Positions 11,749 to 22,229 of a stretch of DNA of 64,000 nucleotides are shown here, one piece after another. Location: positions 26,311,407 through 26,375,406 of the forward strand of contig NC_079515.1 in assembly GCF_000801105.2 (NCBI RefSeq). Direction: 5' to 3'. The notes beneath the pieces are model-generated. The model searched no databases and was not told where the DNA came from. It saw nothing but the letters and a program-made list of their open reading frames with translations. The DNA is from Raphanus sativus (taxonomy: Eukaryota > Streptophyta > Magnoliopsida > Brassicales > Brassicaceae). The translations under genes and the position numbers were made by a program. Every line of letters begins with the position of its first letter. The first letter of the stretch is position 1.

Positions 11749-12630
11749 CTAGGGTCGGCCCGCCCTACGGGCGGGATGTGTTACATTTATATCTTTTATT
11801 ACGAATATATGATTGTTAATATGCAAATCCAGTGATAGGGGTTGGTTTGCAACTCTGTTGTTGTTGGTTGTTTGTGTCAAGTTTAAATCGATGGATGGAC
11901 GATTGAAAATAAAATCATATTCGTTGAATTATTTTTGAGTTATTGTAGTTGGTTTTTATTATTTAATCAAGTGTGATTGTCTGCTGCATATGATAAATAG
12001 AGTGCGATTTTGGTTGAGGAGTGTGCATTGAGGGAAATAACATGAGTTCTATTGGTTGGCTATTGGCTATCGCTGTGGACCTCTGATTTATATGATTAAA
12101 TCTGGTAGTAGTATTTTTTTTTGTGGGGCTAGTGAGATTTATATTGTTCTAGCAAAAATATTAGCTAAGTGGAAGTGGACCGTAAGGTAATAAGTATTTT
12201 GAGTTTGGTTTGTATTGGTTAACGCAGTAAACAGTAGTCATGCCAACAATTGCATTTCATGGAGATTTTGTATTGTGTGTACAGTGAGTGTTAGGAGTTT
12301 AGTCCTACTTGTGTTTTAGAATTTAGATTGTATTAGATACTAATGACCTGTATTTTATTCACTTTCATAAGAGTTATCTTAAGAACACACAACCAAACTC
12401 TTTAGACAAAAGTTAAAAAAAAAAAAAATTGTTGTCTGAATTAGCTCTCTTGCGTTTCTGAATCGGATGTTCACCCTACGAAGACACTAAGCTTTATTCA
12501 GACATATCATACTTTCCTAATATTCTAAGAGTAGACACTTCACATTCTCCATATTATGGCTTAGCTCATTCTATGATGTGTTTATCTACTTTAGCACGGT
12601 TCGAGTCATAAGCAAGTGGATTCAACAGCT

Positions 12631-12644
12631 AAGCCAAAAAAAGA
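12631..12644 (+). mobile_element. 14-nt A-rich micro-insertion between perfect 27-bp direct repeats
   Basis: 12604-12630 and 12645-12671 are identical over 27 bp. The sequence between them is AAGCCAAAAAAAGA. Either a retroposed poly(A) footprint inside the Helitron or a local duplication; 27 bp is long for a target-site duplication. Confidence 0.5.
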
Positions 12645-13259
12645 AGTCATAAGCAAGTGGATTCAACAGCTTCACGGAATATATTTTACATTTGATCCTT
12701 AACAGCTTCATTAATAAGTGTGTATAGTTTACACTTGGAAAAACAAAAAAAGAAATGGCTTTTGGCTACAATGTAAAAACCTTAACAATGTTGTTATTTT
12801 ATATAATCAAATCACATAGACGTTTAGGCTTAAACTAATGTTTTTAAAATTGAATCATACAACACGAAACGTATCTTTTCTCAGAACAAAAAAAAATCGA
12901 AACGTTTGAGTGGTTTTCAACAGTGAAGATATTGTACGTTTCTCGCCTTACAATATGGGGTTGACCTTACGTACGCTGAATTTTTACTGTCTTCGTATTG
13001 CACCTTATTTCAAATATTTGAAGTAAGTTTTCATGTGTAAGTTCTCTATAGTTTTCGGTCTTTTCTTCACTACGTAGGGAAAAGTAATTTAAGTTATCTG
13101 TTTGTGTTGCTTCATAGAATATCCTTGTATATTTCATTTTTTTTTTCATTATATACTTCAAGATAAATGAACAGAGAGCCATTTAGAATTTAAAACTATA
13201 AATTAAAAGTTTTTTTAATGGACCAGAAAGCAATTTGCAATACAGACAAAGTCGTAGTC

Positions 13260-13640
13260 ACCATATCTACCATCAATTTCTCTTTCTGGCCTTTGTCTTG
13301 TGTGCGTGGCAGGATCCTCTGGCATCTCATCATACTCTCTGCAATGGGTTTCGGCTATGGATACGGCTCATGATGTTACTCCTACAGTTCTACTTCCACT
13401 CATGTAGAAAACATGAGTACTGTAACATTTGTAACCAACACTGATTTGTATTCTAGGCATGTTCCTCTCGAAGGTGCTGGCGAAAAATAGTTGCTATTTT
13501 TCTGTCTTGCTCCAAAGATTTTCTAGCATCATAGTAAGCCATCGTGACAGTATCATCGCCGTCGTAGTTGCTTCTGGAGGCTAAACTTCTGCTGAGAACT
13601 GTGTCGATTTCGGATGCTCGCCGTTCACATCATCATAACC
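13260..13640 (-). pseudogene. Possible captured gene fragments inside the Helitron
   Basis: On the minus strand about 13640-13480 is open and reads RASEIDTVLSRSLASRSNYD then a Lys/Arg-rich stretch (ARKSLEQDRKIATIFRQHL). 13350-13260 reads EYDEMPEDPATHTRQRPERE. The composition is protein-like and unlike the AT-rich Helitron backbone. I do not recognise the source gene. Further non-repetitive sequence at about 13.9-14.1 kb may belong to the same or another fragment. Confidence 0.4.
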
Positions 13641-14325
13641 TAGAGCCAGATCTAATCTTGGTTCCGATTCTAAAATTACCCTCTAGATAGAAAGCATGGA
13701 AGTAAATAAAAAGCTGGATTCCAAACGTTCTTTAGCAGAATCCTAATTCAAAATATGTTTCCTACCCCGAGCTACATATTTTCACTCAACGTAGTTAGGC
13801 CAAGAACTATAACTGAATATCTAGGAAGATTATATGCAGAGAGATTTGTAGCGGAAAAGAAGATTAAATAAGCCTAAAGTAAGTATAAAAGGACCATCAC
13901 GAAACAAAAGGAGAAGAAGCAAACTTACGTGAATTCAGAAGCCTTCTTCCACTCCAAGGAAACCAAGCACCACCTTATGGAAAGCTGCTGAATCTTTTAG
14001 GAAGGTTTTTTCGAATTGGTACAATAACTTTTTCTGCGTATCCTCCTCCTCCAGAAAGAAGAGCACAATCCGAAGACAGAGAAAGTTCCAGAAGTTGAAG
14101 AATTTGATCTAAGCTTAAGTAGAGGCTTTGAAGCAATCAATCACAAACTGGAATAAGATTAATCAACAACTAAACAAATCAAAACGAATTGCAACCAGAA
14201 ACCTCTCTAACACTAACTCAATTGTTGTATTACCGAATTATAAGTCACTAAGAACATAAATATGAGAACCGAGCAGCATATTCACACCAATCTTATAATC
14301 AAGCTCACATATCTCAAGGAAACTT

Positions 14326-14350
14326 TTAGTTTTTTTTTCAAAAAAAAAAG
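14326..14350 (+). mobile_element. Micro-insertion with 15-bp direct repeats
   Basis: 14311-14325 and 14351-14365 match at 14 of 15 positions. The 25-nt insert is a T-run, then C, then an A-run ending in G. Confidence 0.5.
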
Positions 14351-15340
14351 ATCTCAAGGGAACTTAATACAGATGAGTGTCATAATCCCTAACCACAGTG
14401 TTGTAAACTCAGTAATACCTAACTGGTTTCCGACTTTCCAGCGAGAGAAGGACTTTCCTTGCCAATGGATTCGATGGTTCCAGAGCAGCTGCGACCAAGG
14501 TAAGAGCTAAACCCAGATGGTGGAGAGTAAGAATTAAATCTCTAGAGAGTATCAGCGATTCAGATAAGTGATGTGAGCTTTACCTAATAAGAAACTCATC
14601 GTCATAAACTGTTCATCAGAGCAGAACCTCCGGTGTTCCTAGCTTTGAGATCGCGATCGACTTTATTCTTGGTGACTGAAAAACAAACCTAGGGTTGCTT
14701 AATAACCTTAGAAAGAAAATTGGATTTCACCATTTTGTTTGCAAACAATCGCTGGGATAATTGATTTCATTGAAATTGATGAAGAGGATTAGCTATAAAA
14801 TAGTGGGATAAGCCTCGAAAGGAGAAGTAGACATACCTTTTTATAGGTGAAGTTTTCACCGCCTAAGAAGGAGAAGAGAAGTATTGAATGATGAATCGTG
14901 GGTGAGGGGGTCCAAGTAGTAAAGAACGATGTTAATGGGCGATGAACACTTAATTACATAACGTAAAGGAGGAGATGAATCAGGAACGAAACGTCATGAA
15001 GGAGACCGACACAGGAACAAAACGTCATGATGCAAAACTAACCTCCATTGAAGTTTGATCTAATCTAATCTTCAGTACAAAGAACCCTAAAAGCAAGCCG
15101 AGAAGACGATGTTTGAAAACGTCCATAGCTATTAGTTTTGCATCATGAGCCCATATGATTTCTTATAGAGCCCACTTTAAATTGTAGCAAATGTCCGTAT
15201 GAAATTAGTACACAGTTAAATGAAATGCGGTGTTTTAAGTAGACGGAACACGTGTCACTTCCACAAACTTCGAGTTTATGACGTGGATGCTGATGTGGAG
15301 GGCCCTGGAGAGAGGAAACTCTACTTTATATAATAATAGA

Positions 15341-17980
15341 TTCTGTTTACACTTTATACATTGTCATCATCAGACATGTCACAATCTATGCTATTAAAAG
15401 TGTTGGATAAGCAAAACATGAATCCAACAATTCAGCTCAAAAACCAATCTAGTTTGGAAAAAAAAATCCACAAAAAAAAAGATAAATTCATAGCTTATCT
15501 CCTAAGGCCCTAAACGAAGCTGGGCCTAAAGAAAAATAGTTTGTATCTGAGCCATTTTACAAACACGATGCAATTTCACCGTATAACATTATATTAATTT
15601 AAAGGCTCCCTGATTTAAATGAAGAAGAGTTTGACCAAAATAAAGGAAGAAGAGAAACATAAACCATGATAATGGATTTTTGAGAACTTAAACAACGATA
15701 CCCAGGGCAAGAACTCATCAACTCAGGTGAATGTTGCATCACACCATTTACGTTATAGTTTTTTTCACTTTTTTGCCCCGAACTCAGGCATTATAAATAG
15801 TTTTTCTCAGCGCGAATCGAATCAGGTGTCAGAAGATTACAGCCTCAATCTCTTTATCAACTAGAACTGACTCGTTATGGTCATTTACGTTATAGTTTTT
15901 TTGTGCCAAAGTACTTTATATGTAATCCCAACGAAAACAGATTACTCGCTTGCTCTTCTAACGTAACAAGCTTCATAACCTAAGAGTGGAATGTCAGTCT
16001 GTGAGTAGCTCAATTCATTTATGGGAAACATTCAACCATCAGAATGGTGAGATCGTTGTTGATAATTTGACACATCGTAGCCTGTTAGCGTTCGACCAAA
16101 GACTAAAGACTATACAATATTCTATGCTTATATCATATATGACAAATTGTAGAGATTATTATTCGTCAAATAATTTGAAATATCTTTTCGAAAGTCGGAT
16201 GTATATCACAGAAGTGACAATCTTTCTTGGCGCCTTAACATTTTAGGTTCGACAATATATTCCACATTCGTACATATATATTCCACATCGACAAAAAATT
16301 ACTCATAGAGAACATGCATGCATGTGACTATACTCATGAATTAAGACAAATGATCTTACATAAGAAAGTTAATGTCACTAAACTCAACAACTCTTCTTGT
16401 TCCTTAGTTATATTTTCCCCTTTCTCGTAAAACATACAATATTGGAGAATATTAATAAAGCGGTGAGCAAAATTCATCTAGAAATATATAACATTAATTA
16501 ATTAAGATCATTTTTTCTTATTCTTAACTTTACTTTGTTTTCATTTTTGATCTGTTTATATAAAAAGAAAATTAGGTTTGATAGATCAACCACCCAACGA
16601 TATTCTTTTGTACCTTCAAACTCTTTATCATTGAAAATATTTGAACTTTACTTAAAGGAGCTTTCAGTAATATGAAAGCTTATTAAGTCTCATTACACGA
16701 AAGATTCTCACACTTTACACCGCACTAAACAATCTGGAACATGTCAATCATGTGAATAGAAACAATCAAATAAATGAAATCCACAAAGAAGTGAACTAGA
16801 AAATTGACAAGATCGACACGGAAGAAAGTGGATCGACATACACCTTTAGACTATATTCATGGCAAAACATAAAGAATCATAGTTAGTATGTCTTCTACTT
16901 GGTAACAAACCATGGATATCAATCTGGAGTGTTGAGTGTTTTACAAAGATAAACATGTGAATAATATTGTTTGCGGGTTTCATGAGACTTTGTCGTGATA
17001 ATAAATTAACAAATGTTAGCAAAGTTTGTCTGAAAAGTATAGTATGCTTGGAGAATTGTTGCGAACAAGTATCTTGCTATGGCCGTAACACGTATAGTCT
17101 TAATTCGATTGGAATAATATCTTGCTTTTGATACATAAGATTTAAAATATCCGAATGTAATCTTTGCATTAAAAAGCAAAAAAACACACAAACATTTTTT
17201 CACACATGCACAAGGAAACTTATGGAAACTAACTCCTTCATATGCAAGCAGATACAAACGGACTGTAAAACTTTTTAAAACCATGGTTAAAAGTTTGAGT
17301 AAATCATCTAATGATAATTCAGTGGAGAAGTGATATGAGGATTTAACCAAGTAATGGTAGTACAATGGTAAAAGACATAGGACCTATCTGTATTTGGGTT
17401 GATTTCTATTAGGAATAAAATTGTTCTTGACTAGTCTGGATTTGTAGTTCAATCAATACAATTTATATAGTAGTACAATAACAAATGATATGATTACCTC
17501 GATACATTGTTCGGAAAATATTTCAAATTTGGATTATGTAGTGTGTATTCAGTCGAATCTGTATCAAATAAATGAATTCTTTCCAAAACCGATCGGATCA
17601 GCTGTTTGGGTCAAACTAACATTCATATTTCAAATCTCAAATATAGTTGAAAGGAAGTTAGTTGACCTAATTGATTTATAAGGAAACAAAGGGGAAAAAT
17701 TAAATAATAAAAAGCAGTTGAGGGGTTAGAATGAAATAAAGAGAGAGAAACGCCCATTCCCTGTCCTCGTGATCATCTAAACACTGATAGAAAAAAATAA
17801 AAATAAAAATAAAAATTCAATCACTCCCAAAAAAATTTCTATCTGTATCGGAGGAAAACATTAAAATCGCAAAAAGTTAATATTTTGCGATTTGTTTCTG
17901 GTTGGGTAATTTAATTTCCCTCTTTTAAAAAATCTATCTGCAAAAAAAGAAAAAAGCTTGGGTCCTTTGTGAATCTGGAA
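15341..17980. other. Intergenic spacer upstream of LPAT2
   Basis: No convincing gene. Short ORFs at 15986-16246 (plus) and 17006-17365 (minus) have no recognisable motif. I searched by eye for the U2 snRNA (At3g57645) that I recall near LPAT2 in Arabidopsis and did not find its sequence or the TCCCACATCG upstream element. Confidence 0.5.
17864..17893. promoter_or_regulatory. Perfect 11-bp inverted repeat upstream of LPAT2
   Basis: AAATCGCAAAA (17864-17874) and TTTTGCGATTT (17883-17893) are exact inverted copies with an 8-nt loop, about 150 bp before the LPAT2 start. It may be a promoter element or a hairpin in the 5' leader. Confidence 0.45.
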
Positions 17981-18039
17981 ACTAGAGTTGTGGTGGTGTA
18001 ATCATATCTCGTATCCTCGCTGTGTTGTTGGATTCCATC

Positions 18040-20916
18040 ATGGCGATGGCAGCAGCTGTGATTGTGCCTCTGGGCATTCTCTTCTTCATATCTGGTCTCG
18101 TTGTCAATCTCCTTCAGGTGTGGCTTTCCTCTTAAAGTCGAAACCTTTTTTAAGATTCCTTTGCAGATCTCCTCTTCTCTTTGTACACTTGTTCTCTGTA
18201 TTGATTCACTGTTGTTAGGGTTCGTGCACTGAAACATAAGAGTATTCATTGTTTAGTTTTGGTGGTTTTTGAAGTGTAATAAAGTTCCTTCTTTTATGTT
18301 GATTTTTTCACTTAGACTAAGATAATGTCTGTCCGTCTTCCTCAGCCGTGAGTCTCTAGGTTTTGGGATTGAAGAAGGAATGTTTATGTCTATGTGTGTC
18401 GAAGAGTCTTGTCTCTGAAATTCGTTTGATGTTATTTTCAGGCGATTTGCTATGTCCTGATTCGACCTCTGTCTAAGAACACATACAGAAAAATCAACCG
18501 TATGGTTGCTGAAACCTTGTGGCTCGAGCTTGTCTGGATCGTTGACTGGTGGGCAGGTGTTAAGGTATCCTCTTTTCCCCTTTTTAGTAAATTGATTACG
18601 AAGCACACCTGTCCCCTCTGCATATATTATCAGTATAAAGGTAGCTTATCTAAGTCAAGGAACAGACTGGGACCATCCTTTTTTTTTTTGTTTTACCATT
18701 TAGTTAGTGTACACATGACCATATGCAGATTTTTTTGTTATGACTTCTCTCTGAAACTTCCTTTTTTTCTTTTGCACTAGATCCAAGTGTTTGCTGATAA
18801 GGAGACCTTCAAGCGAATGGGTAAGTTGCTGCTTATTGATATACAAGTCATATATATAAGAAAGATTCTGTAGCTTGAGTGACTGTTTCTTTTACTTTTC
18901 ATCCAGGCAAAGAACATGCTCTTGTCGTTTGTAATCACCGAAGTGATATTGATTGGCTTGTGGGATGGATTCTGGCTCAGGTACGTAACTTAATCTCACA
19001 GTTTCATGCATCCATTTCCTAAACAATCGGCTTTGCTTTAAATGGGGATAAACATAGACTTCTTGTACTTGTGAAATGGGACCATGTATTGCTATCTTCG
19101 TTCTAGTGACTATAGGTAGAAGGTTACAGTCCTGAATTATCCGATCCACCAATGAGACTAGAGAGAATATAGCATCACAAAATCTGCTCTAATAGGCTCA
19201 ATGTTATGCTGCTTACATCTCAAAGTTTATAGTTTCATATCTTCTTTCTTTGCAGAGATCAGGTTGCTTGGGAAGCGCATTAGCTGTAATGAAGAAGTCT
19301 TCCAAATTTCTTCCAGTATGTGAAATGTATTAGTTTACTTATGTTCTTGCTTGATAGATTTTAAAGAAAGTAGGGCAATCTTTAATTTTATTTCTGAATC
19401 TCTGCTATAAGTTAGAAACTTGATATATGGATTTTGGTTGAGAAAAAAAGATCATTGCTTTAGGTTCATATACTTCTCCTGTGTCGTCCACAAACAGGTC
19501 ATAGGCTGGTCAATGTGGTTCTCGGAGTATCTGTTTCTGGAAAGAAATTGGGCAAAGGATGAAAGCACTTTAAAGGTATAGATTTAATATTTTTCTTGTT
19601 GCAACTCATTTAGTTTTGCTATGCCTGAAAATGCTGAATCTTCATTTCCATTCCATGAAACTATTTGTGTTTATCTAAATTAACAGTCAGGTCTTCAACG
19701 GTTGAACGACTTCCCTAGACCTTTCTGGTTAGCACTTTTTGTGGAGGGAACCAGATTTACAGAGGCTAAACTTAAAGCAGCACAAGAGTACGCTGCCTCC
19801 TCTGACCTGCCTGTCCCTCGAAATGTGTTGATTCCTCGCACCAAAGTAAGTTGTTCCTTTTTTCTTTCTTTTATACTTTGCGCTTTCAAGAGTTGAACCT
19901 GGTGGTTGGTATTGACCTGGCTTTGTATATATTTAATTCCAGGGTTTTGTGTCAGCTGTTAGTAATATGCGTTCGTTTGTCCCAGCCATTTATGATATGA
20001 CTGTAGCTATTCCAAAAACTTCTCCACCCCCAACGATGCTAAGACTATTCAAAGGACAACCTTCTGTGGTAAGCAAGTTAAAAAAATATTATGATTAGGT
20101 CTTTCGTTAAGCAACATTATAGCAATTGCATTTTGCACTATTCTCACACCGAGTTTCATAGTAATTTCATTGCATTATCCATTTTATTTTTTCACTGCAA
20201 CCCTATCTTGTGGAATGTTACCTTTGCTCTCCTATAATGTGTTAGAAATCATAGGGCTCACATTGGATTCCAAAGCTTTTTTGTAACTCCCTGACCATTC
20301 CCAAAACCATTGCTGCTGGTTTCAGGTGCATGTTCACATCAAGTGTCACTCGATGAAAGACTTGCCTGAATCAGATGACGCAATTGCACAGTGGTGCAGA
20401 GATCAGTTTGTGGCTAAGGTAAAGATTTATTTAGAGAGAAGGTTAAGAAAAAAGTTCATTTTGACTTACTCTCTATTTTCGGCTTTGTGATACAGGATGC
20501 ACTATTAGACAAACACATAGCAGCAGACACTTTCCCTGGTCAGCAAGAACAGAACATTGGCCGTCCCATAAAGTCTCTTGCAGTGAGTCTCTCAAAACAT
20601 TCTCTTGGACCCTTCCATTCATAACCTCCTAAAACTCACAAATCTCTTCTTTTTTTTTGTCCAGGTGGTTCTATCATGGTCATGCCTACTGATTCTCGGA
20701 GCAATGAAGTTCTTACACTGGTCAAACCTCTTCTCTTCATGGAAAGGCATCGCGTTTTCGGCTCTTGGTTTAGGCATCATCACTCTCTGTATGCAGATCC
20801 TTATCCGCTCCTCACAGTCAGAGCGCTCTACCCCTGCCAAAGTCGTTCCAGCCAAGCCAAAGGAACATAACGACTCAGGATCATCTTCCCAAACAGAAGC
20901 GGAGAAGCAGAAGTAA
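18040..20916 (+). CDS. LPAT2: 1-acyl-sn-glycerol-3-phosphate acyltransferase 2 (lysophosphatidyl acyltransferase, ER)
   Basis: Eleven coding exons: 18040-18117, 18442-18564, 18781-18820, 18907-18980, 19256-19315, 19498-19575, 19687-19845, 19943-20068, 20326-20418, 20496-20582, 20665-20916. They join to 389 residues, the length of Arabidopsis LPAT2. The enzyme transfers an acyl group from acyl-CoA to lysophosphatidic acid to make phosphatidic acid in the ER. Visible features: an N-terminal hydrophobic segment ([19 protein letters not shown]), the acyltransferase motif NHRSDID (H-x4-D), the EGTRF motif, and two C-terminal hydrophobic segments ([34 protein letters not shown]). A polar Ser/Lys/Glu-rich tail follows. 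The start matches the family N-terminus [12 protein letters not shown]. All introns are GT-AG. Intact. Confidence 0.97.
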
Positions 20917-22229
20917 AAAGAAGGATCTAAAAGATCAAAACACAAACAGGAAAGCTTGTCAGTTTTGTTATAAGAAACAAAGAAAACTCTCCCAAGTGGA
21001 AATCTCTTGATTTATCATCAGCTCCGTCTTGTTTATCTACCACTATTAGTACTATTTACTCAGCGTACTTCCTTGTGATTTTTTTTTCTCAAGTTCATAG
21101 GCATTGTATAACTTTCTATTATTAGAATTGTAACTTGGCATTGTTCTTAAGACTTTCCTTTTGGATGTTCTTTTTTCTTTCTTAAAATCATGCTCAGTTT
21201 ATTACTACCTACCACCACTACTACTATTACTCATATGTCTAACTGGTTTTACCGCCGCAAACGTTACATTAATCCATGGTCTTTGGTATTTTACAACAAT
21301 AACCGTAAACGCTAGTGAACGTCTTACATTGTCCTAATCTATAAAAAAGTTGCATCATGGCCTAGTTGTCAAAATTTAGTTTAAAATCTTCTACATTAGA
21401 TATAAAATTTGATTTTCAAAAAAATCTTAATTTCTTGCAAATTATATGATAATAAAAACTTGTTTTTTTGCAGATTATATGCTGATGGCCAAGTGGTCAA
21501 AGTTTAAAGATTTATACATTAGATATATAATTTGATTTTCAAAAAACCTTAATTTCTTGCAAATTATATGATAATAAAAAAACTTAATTTCTTGCACATT
21601 GTATGCTGCAAGTTTTTCGAAAATTCCAATATAATGTATACAAAGCCATTTGTTGTAGTTATATGCTGCGGATGGAATATGTCCATATAAAATATACGGA
21701 ACCGTTTGTATATCTAAATGCTATGAAAAGAGCTACATCGTGGAATCGTTGTTCGTGAACGGTTCAAGTGATGATGTAACAAGTGTTAAAAAGGTTATTC
21801 AGTTATCACAAGAAAAGATTCATGGACAAGATGTAACAAATGTTAGAAGAAAAAGTTAACTAAGAGGCATATACAAATGTAATCAACTCATTAGCTGAAG
21901 TTAATTATATGATTAAGACAAAGTTAACTAGTGGGCCTTTTCTTTTTGTCGGCAACAAGATTTCTATTAGAAATTTGGGCCGGAGACACACGCAGACAAA
22001 AATAAATAAAAAGAGTGATTTTTTAAATTAATAATTATGAGAATTATATACACACCATTTTTCTTCAACCTAAAACCCTTCAAGCCGTAATCGAAGGGAA
22101 AACAAAAAAAAAAGACAAAACCTTGAAGCCAGGGTTCTTATCGCCGCCGCGTTATCTCCCGACCAAACTCCGGCGATAAAGTAATTGAACTCTAATTGTC
22201 TCCGTTCGTGCTCTCAGAGCTCAGTCGCT
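20917..22229. other. LPAT2 3' region, local duplication and NRPA1 promoter
   Basis: 20917-21200 is probable LPAT2 3' UTR. 21357-21610 contains a ~125-bp duplication: TGGCC(T/A)AGT(T/G)GTCAAA at about 21359 and 21487, then a shared TACATTAGATAT stretch and CTTAATTTCTTGCA at a spacing of about 123-128. From about 21900 the sequence is the NRPA1 promoter and leader. Confidence 0.65.
21932..21981 (+). promoter_or_regulatory. Two site II (TGGGCC) motifs in the NRPA1 promoter
   Basis: TGGGCC occurs at 21932-21937 and 21976-21981, about 250-300 bp before the NRPA1 ATG. TGGGCY (site II) motifs bind TCP factors and are frequent in promoters of plant ribosome-biogenesis genes, which fits an RNA polymerase I subunit. 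No perfect telo-box (AAACCCTA) is seen; the nearest is AAAACCCTT at about 22073. Confidence 0.5.

Larger units (their letters stand above)
11749..15340 (-). mobile_element. Complete non-autonomous Helitron, about 3.6 kb
   Basis: Read on the minus strand, the element starts at 15340 with TCTATTATTATATAAAGTAG and ends at 11749 with CTAG. A hairpin (CCCGCC CGTA GGGCGG) lies about 10 bases before the 3' end. It is flanked by A (11748) and T (15341), as expected for Helitron insertion into an AT dinucleotide. The 5' end resembles the common Brassicaceae non-autonomous Helitron end. No Rep/helicase ORF is present. Internal sequence includes non-repetitive, moderately GC-rich blocks that may be captured gene fragments. 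Confidence 0.8.

Noticed and set aside
13235..13444. Plus-strand ORF within the Helitron
   Set aside because: Low-quality composition; the minus strand of the same block looks more protein-like.
15986..16246. 86-codon ORF as a small gene
   Set aside because: No recognisable motif, no promoter or splice context, and AT-rich codon content like the spacer.
9100..18000. U2 snRNA expected by synteny near LPAT2
   Set aside because: Neither the conserved U2 5' sequence nor the plant snRNA upstream element was seen on either strand.
20619..20945. Minus-strand ORF over the LPAT2 last exon
   Set aside because: Antisense shadow of the genuine C-terminal exon.
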